DNA from: Shewanella abyssi
GTDB taxonomy: Bacteria; Pseudomonadota; Gammaproteobacteria; Enterobacterales; Shewanellaceae
NCBI RefSeq assembly: GCF_023284025.1
Contig: NZ_JAKIKR010000037.1
Span: 1-51,727 of the forward strand
Direction: 5' to 3'
DNA: 51,727 bases
Part shown: piece by piece, positions 18,931-29,281 of the stretch
Position numbering within the stretch: position 1 is the first letter of the stretch
Layout: the number at the start of each line of letters is the position of its first letter
Translations under genes and position numbers: made by a program
The notes under the pieces: model-generated
Databases searched by the model: none
The model's input: the letters and a program-made list of their open reading frames with translations, nothing else
Told to the model about the DNA's origin: nothing

Positions 18931-19014
18931 CAAAATAGAGAGGTGCGGGTGCCTTAATCTGCAGAGCGATATTAACCGCGACAAAATATGGAAACGATGA
19001 CAAAGGAGAGTGAG

Positions 19015-20106
19015 ATGAAACGATTTATAGCGTTATCAATTGCGCTGAGTGTAATCGCGATGACGGGATGCGGCAAAGAGGAAACACCTTCAGTTGCGAT
19101 CGCGACGACAGAAGTGAAACCGATTGAGTGGAAGTTGGTAACGTCTTGGCCGAAAAATTTTCCCGGGCTTGGAATGGCGCCAGAACGTTTTGCTGAGTTG
19201 GTAACCGAAATGTCAAATGGACGGCTCAATATCAAAGTCTATGGCGCTGGGGAGTTGATGCCTGCGTTTGAAGTGTTTGACGCTGTGAGCCAAGGAACGG
19301 TGCAGATGGGACATAGTGCCGCCTATTACTGGAAGGGAAAAGTCCCCGCTGCACAATTTTTTACTTCAATTCCTTTTGGCCTTAATGCGCAAGAGATGAA
19401 TGGTTGGCTGCACTATGGTGGTGGCATGGAGTTGTGGCAAGAGGTGTATCAACCCTTCGGGATCATTCCACTAGCGGGTGGCAATACCGGCGTACAGATG
19501 GGGGGCTGGTTTAATAAAGAGATCAATTCTATTGATGATCTCAAAGGCTTAAAGATGCGTCTGCCTGGTTTAGGTGGTGAAGTGTTGAAAAAAGCGGGCG
19601 GAGTACCGGTGACACTGCCAGGTCGTGAGCTCTATACCGCGCTGCAAACCGGTGCTATCGATGCCACAGAGTGGGTCGGGCCTTATAATGATTTAGCGTT
19701 CGGTTTGCATAAAGCGGCTAAGTACTACTATTACCCTGGCTGGCATGAACCGGGCAGTACTTTAGAATTTTTGATTAATAAAGCTGCGTTTGAAACGCTA
19801 CCTGCAGATCTTCAAAGTATTGTTAGGGTGGCTTCTAAGGCAATTAATCAAGATATGCTAGATGAGTACACCGTTAGACATGTTGTTGCTTTGGATTCAT
19901 TGCTGAATGAGCATGGCGTTATTCTTAAGCAATACCCCGAAGAGGTAATGGCTAAGCTGGCGATTATTTCAAAAGAAGTGATTGCCGAGCAATCTAAGCA
20001 AGACCCTTTAATGAAAAAAGTTTATGACGCTTATATTGACTACGAAGCAGGGGTACGTAAGTATCACTTGATATCAGAAGATGCTTACAGTCGATTAAGG
20101 CAGTAA
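19015..20106 (+). CDS. TRAP substrate-binding lipoprotein, TakP-like (2-oxo acid)
   Basis: 363 residues. MKRFIALSIALSVIAMTGCGKEE is a lipoprotein signal with lipobox MTGC. The mature part starts WKLVTSWPKNFPGLGMAPERFAEL, then IKVYGAGELMPAFEVFDAVSQG, QMGHSAAYYWKGK, KMRLPGLGGEVLKKAGG and DATEWVGPYNDLAFGLHK. These blocks resemble TakP of Rhodobacter sphaeroides, which binds 2-oxo acids such as pyruvate with a Na+ ion, so that is the likely ligand class. The start at 19015 follows AAGGAGAGTGAG. Being membrane-anchored instead of freely periplasmic is less common for TRAP receptors. Confidence 0.85.
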   Translation: MKRFIALSIALSVIAMTGCGKEETPSVAIATTEVKPIEWKLVTSWPKNFPGLGMAPERFAELVTEMSNGRLNIKVYGAGELMPAFEVFDAVSQGTVQMGHSAAYYWKGKVPAAQFFTSIPFGLNAQEMNGWLHYGGGMELWQEVYQPFGIIPLAGGNTGVQMGGWFNKEINSIDDLKGLKMRLPGLGGEVLKKAGGVPVTLPGRELYTALQTGAIDATEWVGPYNDLAFGLHKAAKYYYYPGWHEPGSTLEFLINKAAFETLPADLQSIVRVASKAINQDMLDEYTVRHVVALDSLLNEHGVILKQYPEEVMAKLAIISKEVIAEQSKQDPLMKKVYDAYIDYEAGVRKYHLISEDAYSRLRQ

Positions 20107-20154
20107 CCCACACCATGCTTAATTGTAAACAAAGAGTGAATTTGGAGATTAATT

Positions 20155-20664
20155 ATGCCGTTATTAGATAGCTTTACCGTTGACCATACTCGAATGAATG
20201 CCCCCGCTGTTCGTGTTGCCAAATCAATGTCTACCCCAATGGGCGATACAATAACGGTATTTGATCTGCGTTTTTGTGTGCCGAATAAACAGATATTAAG
20301 TGAAAGGGGGATCCATACACTTGAACATCTTTTTGCTGGGTTCATGCGTGATCATCTTAATGGTGGCAATGTCGAGATTATCGATATTTCGCCTATGGGC
20401 TGTCGTACCGGCTTTTACATGAGTCTTATCGGTACACCAACAGAGTCGATTGTGGCTGATGCTTGGTTAGCTGCAATGCAAGACGTTCTTGCGGTGGTTA
20501 AGCAATCTGAAATTCCCGAACTCAATGAATACCAATGCGGCACTTATGAGATGCACTCATTAGATCAGGCTAAAGAAATTGCGCGCGGCATCATATCTGC
20601 GGGGATTAATGTGAACCGCAACGATGAACTCACATTAAGCGATGAGATCTTAAACGGCTTGTAA
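20155..20664 (+). CDS. luxS: S-ribosylhomocysteine lyase LuxS (autoinducer-2 synthesis)
   Basis: 169 residues, the standard length. HTLEH gives zinc ligands H54 and H58 and catalytic E57, C83 in [11 protein letters not shown] is the catalytic cysteine, and C128 in [10 protein letters not shown] the third zinc ligand. The enzyme cleaves S-ribosylhomocysteine to homocysteine and DPD, the precursor of AI-2, in the activated methyl cycle. Only 50 bp separate it from dctP, with GGAGATTA before the ATG, so it may be read through from the TRAP operon as well as from a promoter of its own. Confidence 0.95.
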   Translation: MPLLDSFTVDHTRMNAPAVRVAKSMSTPMGDTITVFDLRFCVPNKQILSERGIHTLEHLFAGFMRDHLNGGNVEIIDISPMGCRTGFYMSLIGTPTESIVADAWLAAMQDVLAVVKQSEIPELNEYQCGTYEMHSLDQAKEIARGIISAGINVNRNDELTLSDEILNGL

Positions 20665-20686
20665 TGTCGCTTGTGTCGATGATGTT

Positions 20687-20713
20687 AAAAAGCGGCTTCG
20701 GCCGCTTTTTTGT
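20687..20713 (+). terminator. Intrinsic terminator after luxS
   Basis: AAAAAGCGGC, loop TTCG, GCCGCTTTTTT: a strong tetraloop hairpin with a T run. Confidence 0.9.
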
Positions 20714-21315
20714 TTTTATATCGTCACGAGATAACGCTGTGGCGATAGTTATTTTTGGCCATTACTCCGTTAAATGGTCACCTAAGCATAATAACTCGCT
20801 ACTTGGAGATTAATTTACAAGCTATTTGAGTTGCTTAGGGTGATAAATCAATGACACCTTGTCTATATAGCCGCCTAACTCGAGCCGCAATTACCTGATT
20901 CTTTGGTCATATTGACTAACAATATAAAGGCGTGCTGATTAAATAATCGGCATTCGAACTCAAGGCTATTCTTAACAATAGAACGCTAATGTCTGTTCCA
21001 CTTCTCTGCACTGAAATCGATTAACCCCTTTATACATATGGATAAAGGGTGAGCCGTGACGATTAATTGAAACGCAAACATTTCACCAATTCGGGATGTT
21101 TGTTATTAAAACGTCGGCAACCTTTTAAAACAGACATGTTTTTCATGGCGACCTAGTGATATTTGCGGTAAAATGCGCGCGACCAGCGTGATTGCGATCG
21201 CATTTCGGCGATAAATCTGCGCTAGCTCAACACGAAAAAAAGGTTTGTTTAAAACTTGTGTGTTTAGCAGGAACGCGGCGCATTGTCTTTCCTTCATAAC
21301 GTAGTGCTTGTGGAT
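20714..21315 (+). promoter_or_regulatory. 600-bp leader region of the nqr operon
   Basis: No ORF of credible composition. It must contain the nqr promoter, but I cannot place it with confidence. An imperfect inverted repeat TCACCTAAGCA (20778-20788) / TGCTTAGGGTGA (20832-20843) with a 43-nt intervening stretch is visible. The last 150 bases are richer in G+C around TTGCGATCGCATTTCGGCG. Confidence 0.4.
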
Positions 21316-22650
21316 ATGATTACAATAAAGAAAGGATTGGACCTACCCTTAGCCGGTAGGCCAGAACAAGTTATTCATGATGGCCCTGCCATCAACCATG
21401 TAGCTATTTTGGGTGAAGAGTATATTGGCTTACGTCCTACCATGAAAATCAAGGTAGGCGATAAAGTTAAAAAAGGTCAGATTCTTTTTGAAGATAAAAA
21501 GAATCTGGGTGTGAAATATACCGCTTTAGCCAGTGGCACCATTTCCGAAGTTAACCGGGGCGCTCAACGTGTTCTGCAGTCTGTTGTTATTGATGTCGAA
21601 GGGGATGAAAGTATCTCTTTTGCTAAATTTGACGCCACTGCAATAGAATCAGTTGAGACTCAGCAAGTACGTGACAACCTGATCGAGTCAGGTTTGTGGA
21701 CGGCTTTGCGAACGCGTCCTTTCAGTAGAATACCCGCAGTTGATTCAACTGCAGCCGGTATTTTCGTCACCGCGATTGATACTCAACCACTGGCTGCAGA
21801 TCCTGTAGTGGTGATTGCTGAGCATAAAGCAGATTTTGAACATGGCTTAACGCTACTTTCAAAATTAACCGAAGGTAAAGTTTACCTTTGTAAAGCTCCA
21901 GGCGCTGATATTCCTAGCGCAAATGCTCAAGTTGAAGAGTTTGCTGGGGCGCACCCAGCAGGCCTAGCCGGTACCCATATACACTTTCTATTACCCGCTT
22001 CAGCTAATAGAACCGTATGGCAGATTAACTATCAAGATGTTATCGCGATAGGCCAGCTCTTTACTACCGGTGAGCTAAACACTCAGCGTGTGGTATCTGT
22101 AGCAGGTCCTAAAGCGGTTAAGCCTCGATTAGTTCGCACTGTTGCTGGCGCTTCTATGGCTGAGCTGATCCAAAATGAAGCCAGCGAAGGTAATGTTCGT
22201 ATTGTCTCTGGTTCAGTTTTGAGTGGACGTATGGCTGTTGGTCCTCATGCTTATCTTGGTCGTTACCACAACCAAATTAGCTTGTTGGAAGAGGACACAG
22301 AGAAAGAGTTCATCGGTTGGGCGATGCCTGGCAGCGACAAGTTCTCCATCACTCGTGCATTCCTTGGCCACCTTTCACCTTCTCGGCTGTTTAATATGAC
22401 AACGAGCACAGGTGGGTCGGACCGAGCCATGGTACCCATTGGTAGCTATGAGCGTGTCATGCCGCTGGATATTCTTCCGACTATGCTGCTACGTGATCTG
22501 GTCTCTGGTGACTACGATGGCGCCGCGACATTAGGTGCATTGGAGTTGGACGAAGAAGATTTGGCACTGTGTACTTTCGTATGTCCTGGTAAATATGACT
22601 ATGCGTCATATCTACGTGACTGTTTAGATACGATCGTGAGGGAAGGCTAA
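21316..22650 (+). CDS. nqrA: Na+-translocating NADH:quinone reductase subunit A
   Basis: 444 residues from ATG 21316 ([18 protein letters not shown]), the conserved NqrA start; an earlier in-frame start at 21283 is not supported by homology. [36 protein letters not shown] and the ending [20 protein letters not shown] are NqrA blocks. NqrA is the peripheral subunit implicated in ubiquinone binding. First gene of nqrABCDEF, with stop overlapping nqrB start (TAATG). Confidence 0.95.
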   Translation: MITIKKGLDLPLAGRPEQVIHDGPAINHVAILGEEYIGLRPTMKIKVGDKVKKGQILFEDKKNLGVKYTALASGTISEVNRGAQRVLQSVVIDVEGDESISFAKFDATAIESVETQQVRDNLIESGLWTALRTRPFSRIPAVDSTAAGIFVTAIDTQPLAADPVVVIAEHKADFEHGLTLLSKLTEGKVYLCKAPGADIPSANAQVEEFAGAHPAGLAGTHIHFLLPASANRTVWQINYQDVIAIGQLFTTGELNTQRVVSVAGPKAVKPRLVRTVAGASMAELIQNEASEGNVRIVSGSVLSGRMAVGPHAYLGRYHNQISLLEEDTEKEFIGWAMPGSDKFSITRAFLGHLSPSRLFNMTTSTGGSDRAMVPIGSYERVMPLDILPTMLLRDLVSGDYDGAATLGALELDEEDLALCTFVCPGKYDYASYLRDCLDTIVREG

Positions 22651-23849
22651 TGGGCTTAAAACAAATTTTCGAAAATATTGAACCGCAATTTGAAAAAGGC
22701 GGTAAATATGAGAAGTTTTATGCGCTTTTTGAAGCTGCATATACTGTCTTTTATACGCCAGGTCTGGTGAACAAGGGTCGTACCCATGTTCGTGATAACT
22801 TAGACCTAAAGCGTATGATGATTATGGTTTGGGCATGTGCATTCCCAGCTATGTTTGTCGGTATGTACAACGTAGGTTTACAAGCACAAGACGCGTTAGT
22901 GGCAGGCTTTGCCTCTCCTGATACGTGGCAAGTTGCTTTGTTCGGTATGTTTGGTACTGAATTGACTGCAAACTCAGGTGTGGCCGCATTGATGTGGTAT
23001 GGCGCTTGTTGGTTCTTACCCATATATGCCGTGACGTTTGCTGTCGGTGGTATTTGGGAGGTGCTATTTGCATCAGTACGCGGGCATGAAATTAACGAAG
23101 GCTTCTTTGTTACCTCGATTCTTTTCGCACTAACACTGCCAGCAACAATTCCATTATGGATGGTTGCTTTAGGTATCACCTTTGGTGTGGTTGTGGCGAA
23201 AGAGATATTTGGTGGCACCGGTCGTAACTTCTTAAACCCTGCACTTGCTGGTCGTGCGTTCCTCTTTTTTGCTTATCCGTTAAGCATGTCAGGCGACACC
23301 TCTTGGGTCGTTGCAGACGGTTTCTCGGGTGCTACGGCACTGAGCCAAGCGGCGCAAGGCACATTGGAGTATGGACTGACTCAAAACTGGTGGGATGCGT
23401 TCTTCGGTTTCATTCCAGGTTCCGTTGGTGAAGTCTCGACGTTGGCTATCTTGATTGGTGGCGCTGTTATCATCTATACCCGTATTGCTTCATGGCGTAT
23501 CGTGGGTGGTGTAATGGCCGGTATGATTGCCGTCTCATTCCTACTGAACTTTATTGGCAGCGACACTAACCCCATGTTTGCCATGCCTTGGTATTGGCAT
23601 CTGGTGTTAGGTGGTTTTGCATTCGGTATGATGTTCATGGCGACAGACCCTGTTTCAGCGTCTTTCACTAATAGTGCGAAGTGGGGCTACGGTATCTTAA
23701 TCGGTGCTATGGCGGTATTCATTCGTGTTATCAATCCTGCTTTCCCAGAAGGCATGATGTTGGCCATCTTGTTCGCTAACCTATTTGCTCCATTATTTGA
23801 CCATTTTGTGGTTCAGTCGAATATTAAGCGGAGGATTGCTCGTGGCTAG
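22650..23849 (+). CDS. nqrB: Na+-NQR subunit B
   Basis: 399 residues with about ten membrane helices. The covalent FMN site is [11 protein letters not shown], with Thr at residue 229 in the SGAT motif recognised by Apb[18 protein letters not shown] and [17 protein letters not shown] are also typical. NqrB forms part of the Na+ path and holds FMN by a phosphoester bond. Its last eight bases overlap the nqrC start. Confidence 0.95.
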   Translation: MGLKQIFENIEPQFEKGGKYEKFYALFEAAYTVFYTPGLVNKGRTHVRDNLDLKRMMIMVWACAFPAMFVGMYNVGLQAQDALVAGFASPDTWQVALFGMFGTELTANSGVAALMWYGACWFLPIYAVTFAVGGIWEVLFASVRGHEINEGFFVTSILFALTLPATIPLWMVALGITFGVVVAKEIFGGTGRNFLNPALAGRAFLFFAYPLSMSGDTSWVVADGFSGATALSQAAQGTLEYGLTQNWWDAFFGFIPGSVGEVSTLAILIGGAVIIYTRIASWRIVGGVMAGMIAVSFLLNFIGSDTNPMFAMPWYWHLVLGGFAFGMMFMATDPVSASFTNSAKWGYGILIGAMAVFIRVINPAFPEGMMLAILFANLFAPLFDHFVVQSNIKRRIARG

Positions 23850-24648
23850 TAATAAAGATTCGTTCGGAAGAACACTGTTTGTTGTTGTTGGCTTGTGTTT
23901 CATCTGCTCTGTATTCGTTTCGACGGCAGCAGTGTTATTGAAACCCATTCAGCAAGAGAACAAACTACTCGATAAGCAAAAGTACATTCTTGAAGCTGCT
24001 GGCCTTATCAACACTAAGGAAGGCAAAATAGAGAAGGTGCAAGTCTTAGAGATGTACAATAAGTATGTCGAAGCGAGACTGGTGAACCTTAAAAGCGGTG
24101 ACTGGGTTGAAGATAGTGACAGCAAAAAAGCCGATACTTTCGATACTGAAAAAGCAGCGCGTACTAAGGCAACTTCTTTTGTTCCGCAAAATGACATAGC
24201 GTCAGTGAAGCGGGTCGCAAATGAAGCGGTTGTTTATCTTGTGCGTGACGACAATCAGCAGCTACAAACAGTGATTATTCCTGTTAAAGGCTATGGCTTG
24301 TGGTCAACGATGTTTGCTTTCTTAGCCGTTGAGCCTGATCTCAATACCATCCGTAGCTTGGTTTACTATAGCTTTACCGGTTCTGGTGAAACCCCGGGTC
24401 TTGGTGGTGAAGTTCAAAACCCACAATGGATTGCTAAATGGAACGGCAAGAAGTTATATAACGATAAGGGTGAACTAGCGATTAGCGTCACTAAAAATCC
24501 TGTCGTTGCAGCTTCTCCACACGGTGTTGATGCGTTATCTGGTGCCACATTAACAGGTAATGGCGTGCAGAATTCACTCAACTTTTGGTTAGGTGAAGAG
24601 GGCTTTGCTCGCTTTATCGAAAAAGCGCGTAACGGAGGGCTTGGCTAA
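23842..24648 (+). CDS. nqrC: Na+-NQR subunit C
   Basis: 268 residues from GTG 23842, chosen because GGAGG lies seven bases upstream and the sequence [20 protein letters not shown] matches NqrC starts. One N-terminal membrane helix, then a periplasmic flavin domain. The FMN-bearing motif is [13 protein letters not shown] with Thr at residue 236. [17 protein letters not shown] is another signature. The GTG overlaps the end of nqrB (ARG-stop) in another frame. Confidence 0.95.
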   Translation: MASNKDSFGRTLFVVVGLCFICSVFVSTAAVLLKPIQQENKLLDKQKYILEAAGLINTKEGKIEKVQVLEMYNKYVEARLVNLKSGDWVEDSDSKKADTFDTEKAARTKATSFVPQNDIASVKRVANEAVVYLVRDDNQQLQTVIIPVKGYGLWSTMFAFLAVEPDLNTIRSLVYYSFTGSGETPGLGGEVQNPQWIAKWNGKKLYNDKGELAISVTKNPVVAASPHGVDALSGATLTGNGVQNSLNFWLGEEGFARFIEKARNGGLG

Positions 24649-25280
24649 TGGCTGATGCTAAAGAACTTAAACAGGTTCTAATTGGACCTGTCCTCAGTAA
24701 TAACCCAATTGCTTTGCAAATATTGGGTGTATGTAGTGCACTGGCTGTTACCGCTAAAATGGAAACTGCGATTGTAATGACCATTGCACTGACTGCGGTA
24801 TGTGCACTGTCTAACTTGTTCATCTCAATGATCCGTAGTCACATTCCAAGTAGTGTGCGTATTATTGTGCAGATGACGATTATTGCTTCATTGGTAATCG
24901 TGGTTGACCAAGTACTACAAGCTTATGCTTATGATGTTGCTAAGCAGCTATCAGTATTCGTTGGTTTGATTATTACTAACTGTATCGTGATGGGCCGTGC
25001 AGAGGCTTACGCGATGAAGACACCGCCTTTGATGAGTTTCATGGACGGTATTGGTAATGGTCTTGGATACGGTGCAATCCTGTTGGCTGTTGGTTTCGTA
25101 CGTGAATTGTTCGGTAATGGTTCATTGTTCGGTATTGAAATCCTAAGTAAGATTTCAGACGGTGGCTGGTATCAGCCTAACGGCTTATTGCTTCTGCCTC
25201 CTAGTGCGTTCTTCCTGATCGGTGCATTGATCTGGATTATCCGTACTATGAAGCCAGAGCAAGTAGAAGCAAAAGGATAA
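24648..25280 (+). CDS. nqrD: Na+-NQR subunit D
   Basis: 210 residues and six membrane helices. [24 protein letters not shown] and [15 protein letters not shown] are signature NqrD/RnfE blocks. The conserved Cys in [10 protein letters not shown] and in LGVCSALA lie in paired half-helices that, with NqrE, hold the intramembrane iron-sulfur centre. Start overlaps the nqrC stop (TAATG). Confidence 0.94.
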   Translation: MADAKELKQVLIGPVLSNNPIALQILGVCSALAVTAKMETAIVMTIALTAVCALSNLFISMIRSHIPSSVRIIVQMTIIASLVIVVDQVLQAYAYDVAKQLSVFVGLIITNCIVMGRAEAYAMKTPPLMSFMDGIGNGLGYGAILLAVGFVRELFGNGSLFGIEILSKISDGGWYQPNGLLLLPPSAFFLIGALIWIIRTMKPEQVEAKG

Positions 25281-25285
25281 GCACA

Positions 25286-25894
25286 ATGGAACATTATATT
25301 AGTCTACTAATTCGTTCTGTTTTCATTGAAAACATGGCGTTATCCTTTTTCCTCGGTATGTGTACCTTCTTAGCAGTGTCTAAGAAAGTAAAAACAGCTA
25401 TGGGCTTAGGTGTTGCCGTTATCGTGGTACTGGCAATTTCAGTTCCCGTTAACCAAATTATCTATCAAGGCATTCTAGCTCCAGGCGCATTAGCTTGGGC
25501 GGGTGTTCCAGATGCGGATTTGAGCTTCTTGAAGTTCATCACCTTTATCGGTGTTATCGCAGCGTTGGTACAAATCCTTGAGATGGCATTGGATAAGTAT
25601 TTCCCGCCGTTATATAACGCGTTGGGGATCTTCCTACCGCTAATCACTGTAAACTGCGCAATTTTCGGCGCCGTATCTTTCATGGTTGAGCGTGATTACA
25701 ACCTGACTGAAAGTTTAGTGTTTGGTATTGGTTCCGGTATCGGTTGGGCATTAGCACTTGTCTTACTTGCCGGTATCCGCGAGAAGTTAAAATATGCTGA
25801 TGTTCCTAATGGGCTTCGCGGACTGGGTATTACCTTTGTTACCGCAGGTTTAATGGCTCTAGGTTTCATGTCGTTCTCTGGTGTGTCTCTCTAA
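25286..25894 (+). CDS. nqrE: Na+-NQR subunit E
   Basis: 202 residues, six membrane helices. [34 protein letters not shown] and [16 protein letters not shown] contain the conserved cysteines partnering those of NqrD, and [23 protein letters not shown] is a family block. Five bases separate it from nqrD; 46 bases follow before nqrF. Confidence 0.94.
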   Translation: MEHYISLLIRSVFIENMALSFFLGMCTFLAVSKKVKTAMGLGVAVIVVLAISVPVNQIIYQGILAPGALAWAGVPDADLSFLKFITFIGVIAALVQILEMALDKYFPPLYNALGIFLPLITVNCAIFGAVSFMVERDYNLTESLVFGIGSGIGWALALVLLAGIREKLKYADVPNGLRGLGITFVTAGLMALGFMSFSGVSL

Positions 25895-25940
25895 AGAGAC
25901 ACCTAACGACGTCTTAATTTGAACCTTTAAGGATAAGTTA

Positions 25941-27188
25941 ATGGGTATTATTGAATCTACTCCAATCGATGTATATCTCGGTGTGAGTATGTTTACCGCA
26001 ATTGTATTGGTTTTAGTTTTGGTTATTTTATTTGCCAAATCAAAGTTAGTACCAAGCGGAGATGTCACTATCGGCATCAACGATGATGCTGATAAAGCAA
26101 TTACAACACCGGCAGGTGGAAAGCTACTAGGCGCACTAGCAGAGAGCGGTATTTTCGTATCGTCTGCGTGTGGTGGTGGTGGTACTTGTGGTCAGTGTAA
26201 AGTACACGTTAAATCAGGTGGTGGTGATATTCTGCCGACTGAGATGGATCATATCAGCAAGGGTGAGGCTCGTGAGGGCTGCCGTTTATCTTGTCAGGTA
26301 AACGTTAAAGCTGATATGGAGATCGAATTAGATGAAGAGATCTTTGGTGTTAAGAAGTGGGAATGCGAAGTTATCTCTAACGATAGCAAAGCGACCTTCA
26401 TTAAAGAGCTTAAGCTACAAATCCCAGGTGGCGATTCAGTCCCTTTCCGTGCGGGTGGCTACATTCAGATTGAAGCACCTGCGCACCATGTAAAGTATGC
26501 AGATTATGATATTCCTGCGCAGTACCGTGGTGACTGGGAGCATTTTGGTTTCTTTAAGCTTGAGTCTCAAGTTGATGACGAAACAATCCGTGCATATTCA
26601 ATGGCGAACTATCCTGAAGAGGAAGGTATCATCATGTTGAATGTACGTATTGCATCGCCACCGCCGCGTAATTTAACACTGCCTTGCGGTAAGATGTCAT
26701 CGTACATCTTTAGCCTAAAAGCGGGTGATAAGGTCACTATTTCTGGTCCATTCGGTGAGTTTTTTGCCAAACAAACTGATGCAGAGATGGTCTTTATCGG
26801 TGGTGGTGCTGGTATGGCACCCATGCGCTCACACATCTTCGATCAGCTAAAGCGTCTTAACTCAAAGCGTAAGATTAGCTTTTGGTATGGTGCGCGTTCA
26901 AGCCGTGAAATGTTCTACGTTGAAGATTTTGATGGCCTAGCGGCTGATAATGACAACTTTAAGTGGCATGTTGCACTGTCTGATCCACAGCCTGAAGATA
27001 ACTGGGATGGTTACACGGGTTTCATTCACAATGTGTTGTTTGAAAACTACCTGCGTGATCATGACGCACCAGAAGATTGCGAATTTTATATGTGTGGCCC
27101 ACCAATGATGAACGCTGCTGTCATCAGTATGCTTAAAGATCTTGGTGTCGAAGATGAAAACATCTTACTCGATGATTTTGGTGGCTAA
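25941..27188 (+). CDS. nqrF: Na+-NQR subunit F (NADH dehydrogenase subunit)
   Basis: 415 residues. One N-terminal helix, a [2Fe-2S] ferredoxin domain with [15 protein letters not shown] and GCRLSCQV, then an FAD domain with [11 protein letters not shown] and an NADH domain with [14 protein letters not shown] and [15 protein letters not shown]. It accepts a hydride from NADH and passes electrons one at a time into the pump. All four cluster cysteines are present. Confidence 0.95.
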   Translation: MGIIESTPIDVYLGVSMFTAIVLVLVLVILFAKSKLVPSGDVTIGINDDADKAITTPAGGKLLGALAESGIFVSSACGGGGTCGQCKVHVKSGGGDILPTEMDHISKGEAREGCRLSCQVNVKADMEIELDEEIFGVKKWECEVISNDSKATFIKELKLQIPGGDSVPFRAGGYIQIEAPAHHVKYADYDIPAQYRGDWEHFGFFKLESQVDDETIRAYSMANYPEEEGIIMLNVRIASPPPRNLTLPCGKMSSYIFSLKAGDKVTISGPFGEFFAKQTDAEMVFIGGGAGMAPMRSHIFDQLKRLNSKRKISFWYGARSSREMFYVEDFDGLAADNDNFKWHVALSDPQPEDNWDGYTGFIHNVLFENYLRDHDAPEDCEFYMCGPPMMNAAVISMLKDLGVEDENILLDDFGG

Positions 27189-27216
27189 CACTCTCTAATT
27201 GGAGATCTAGGTCATA

Positions 27217-28233
27217 ATGTTTAAGACCTTAGTAAACTGGCTGGCCCTTATTGGGTTAGCCTTTTTTATTTCAGGATGTGGTAAACCTACTGAAGTAATT
27301 TCACTGTCTGGTAACACCATGGGCACAACTTACCATATTAAAGTTGTGCGCAGTGAATCGCTGCCGGATGTTCAACTCTTACAAGCTGAAATTGATCTGG
27401 CACTTGAAAAAGTTAACGATCAAATGTCAACTTACCGACCTAATTCTGAGTTGTCTAAATTCAATCAGATGAGTCGTAATGCTCAAATGGAAATCTCAGC
27501 AGATACCGCTCAAGTGATTGCGGAAGGCATCGAGTTATACAAAATTACCGATGGTGCTCTGGATATTACTCTGGGTCCATTAGTTAACTTGTGGGGCTTT
27601 GGTCCTGATAAACGTCCAACGTCGATCCCGACGAAAGAGGTTATTGCTGAAGCCAAAAGTCGCACGGGTATCGAGTATTTATCGTTATCTGGAAATAAAG
27701 TCAGCAAGCAAAACCCTGATTTGTATGTCGATCTTTCATCGATTGCAAAAGGTTTTGCTGTTGATAAAATAGCCGCTCTTTTAGATAAGTATCATCCAAT
27801 GGGTTACTTGGTTGAGATCGGTGGTGAAATTAGCCTTCGAGGTACTAAGGAAGATGGCTCGCTGTGGCGTATTGCCATAGAGCAACCAGGTGAGATGGGC
27901 GGCGCTATTCAACAGGTGATTTCACTTGAGAATATGGCCATGGCAACCTCTGGTGACTATCGTAATTATTTTGAGGAGGAGGGCGAACGTTTCTCTCACC
28001 TGATTGATCCAAGAACGGGCTACCCAATCAACCATAGATTAGCGTCTGTCACTGTACTGCATGAAGAGTCTATGATCGCCGATGGTTATGCCACTGCTAT
28101 GATGGTTTTAGGGACTCAGGCGTCACTAGAACTTGCTAATCGCCAGCATCTTGCGATAATGCTAATAGAAAAGCAGGAAGATGGCTTTAACGTTTTTTAT
28201 AGTGAAGCTTTTAAACCTTTCGTTACTCAGTAG
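27217..28233 (+). CDS. apbE: FAD:protein FMN transferase ApbE (lipoprotein)
   Basis: 338 residues. MFKTLVNWLALIGLAFFISGCGK is a lipoprotein signal (lipobox ISGC). GNTMGTTYHIKV, VNDQMSTYRPNSELSKFN, VDLSSIAKGFAVD, FSHLIDPRTGYP and SVTVLHEESMIADGYATAMMVLG are ApbE motifs, including the Asp and Thr that bind Mg2+ and FAD. The enzyme transfers FMN to the Thr of SGAT in NqrB and NqrC, so location right after nqrF makes functional sense. Confidence 0.94.
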   Translation: MFKTLVNWLALIGLAFFISGCGKPTEVISLSGNTMGTTYHIKVVRSESLPDVQLLQAEIDLALEKVNDQMSTYRPNSELSKFNQMSRNAQMEISADTAQVIAEGIELYKITDGALDITLGPLVNLWGFGPDKRPTSIPTKEVIAEAKSRTGIEYLSLSGNKVSKQNPDLYVDLSSIAKGFAVDKIAALLDKYHPMGYLVEIGGEISLRGTKEDGSLWRIAIEQPGEMGGAIQQVISLENMAMATSGDYRNYFEEEGERFSHLIDPRTGYPINHRLASVTVLHEESMIADGYATAMMVLGTQASLELANRQHLAIMLIEKQEDGFNVFYSEAFKPFVTQ

Positions 28234-28245
28234 TAAGGGTCGAAT

Positions 28246-28467
28246 ATGAGCACGTTTATAGCGGCATTTGTTGCGTTACTAGTATTCTTTTTCTTAATGT
28301 CGATAGGTTATCTTGTTAAGAGACAAGTGGTGGCTGGAAGCTGCGGTGGTCTAGGCGCGCTAGGAATTGAGAAAGCATGTGATTGTGATGATCCGTGCGA
28401 CAAACGTAAGGCCAGAATGGCTGAACAAGAACGCCGTGAAAAGTTAGAACAGAACAGAATCATCTAA
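28246..28467 (+). CDS. nqrM: Na+-NQR maturation protein NqrM (DUF539)
   Basis: 73 residues: an N-terminal membrane helix (FVALLVFFFLMSIGYLV), the SCGGLGALGIEKACDCDDPC motif with four to five cysteines, and a basic tail. This is the standard NqrM pattern; the protein is needed for assembly, probably delivering iron for the NqrD/E centre. It ends the operon, twelve bases after apbE, and a terminator follows. Confidence 0.92.
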   Translation: MSTFIAAFVALLVFFFLMSIGYLVKRQVVAGSCGGLGALGIEKACDCDDPCDKRKARMAEQERREKLEQNRII

Positions 28468-28489
28468 GTTCTAATCTACTGCGGTTATT

Positions 28490-28515
28490 AAGGCTCCTTT
28501 TTAGGGGCCTTTTTT
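28490..28515 (+). terminator. Intrinsic terminator of the nqr operon
   Basis: AAGGCTCC and GGGGCCTT pair (one mismatch) around TTTTTA, followed by TTTT. Confidence 0.75.
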
Positions 28516-28683
28516 ATATCTTTTATCGCTATATTTAGTGGTGTTGACCATTTTATTGACTATTGAGCATCCGTAGCTGCGCTTTCAATATTAGCAACAT
28601 CTGCAAAGCGCTTCTCTCAATTCCCTAGTTTTACTCAATAAAATTGTCAATTAATAGAGCACACGCTAATTAGTAATTGTAGC

Positions 28684-28702
28684 GCTAATGATAATGATTA
28701 CC
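28684..28702 (+). promoter_or_regulatory. Fur-type iron box upstream of the bacterioferritin pair
   Basis: GCTAATGATAATGATTACC matches the classical 19-bp Fur consensus at 16 positions by my count. It lies about 100 bp before the first bfr start, consistent with promoter control by iron. Confidence 0.65.
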
Positions 28703-28801
28703 CTTTATAAATAATTGAAATATAAGGTTAATTTGTGTTTGGTGCTTTTTTGTTCTAGGCTGTATTTATTGATATAGATCAATTTTACTAAGGATGAGCA
28801 G

Positions 28802-29269
28802 ATGAAAGGACAACCCAAGGTCATTAGCCAGCTAAACAAGGTGTTGACCAGTGAGCTAACCGCAATCAACCAATATTTTCTCCATGCCCGAATGTTTAAA
28901 AACTGGGGCTTGGGCGAGCTCAATGAAAAAGCTTATAAAAAATCAATCCAAGACATGAAGCATGCCGACAAGGTGATTGAGCGGATATTGTTCCTTGAAG
29001 GGCTGCCAAACTTGCAGCAACTGGATAAAATCCGCATCGGCGAGCACAGCCAGGAGATGTTGGAGTGCGACAAAGTGATGCTCGAAGAGCAACTTGTTTC
29101 ATTGCGCGAAGCCATTGCTTTGTGTGAGCTTTCCGCAGACTACGTTAGCCGAGATATGTTAGAAGATCTGTTAGAAGATGAAGAGGAGCATTTAGATTGG
29201 CTCGAAGCTCAGTTAGAGCTTATTTCACTGATGGGTATTCAAAACTACTTACAATCGAAAATGGACTAA
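28802..29269 (+). CDS. bfr: Bacterioferritin subunit with haem-ligand Met (ferroxidase site altered)
   Basis: 155 residues, normal ferritin-like four-helix size. In E. coli Bfr numbering E18 is present, position 51 is Asp instead of Glu, M52 (haem ligand) and H54 are kept in [18 protein letters not shown], but position 94 is Leu (DKVMLEEQ) where Glu is a di-iron ligand. E127 and H130 are present in [10 protein letters not shown]. It can therefore bind haem between subunits, while its ferroxidase centre is probably weak. The second bfr gene follows 12 bases later and supplies the complementary set. Confidence 0.9.
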   Translation: MKGQPKVISQLNKVLTSELTAINQYFLHARMFKNWGLGELNEKAYKKSIQDMKHADKVIERILFLEGLPNLQQLDKIRIGEHSQEMLECDKVMLEEQLVSLREAIALCELSADYVSRDMLEDLLEDEEEHLDWLEAQLELISLMGIQNYLQSKMD

Positions 29270-29281
29270 CCGGAGACGATT

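Noticed and set aside
22751..23218. 155-codon minus-strand ORF opposite nqrB
   Set aside because: Entirely antisense to a certain gene, and rich in Thr/Pro/Asn in a way expected from the complement of membrane-protein codons.
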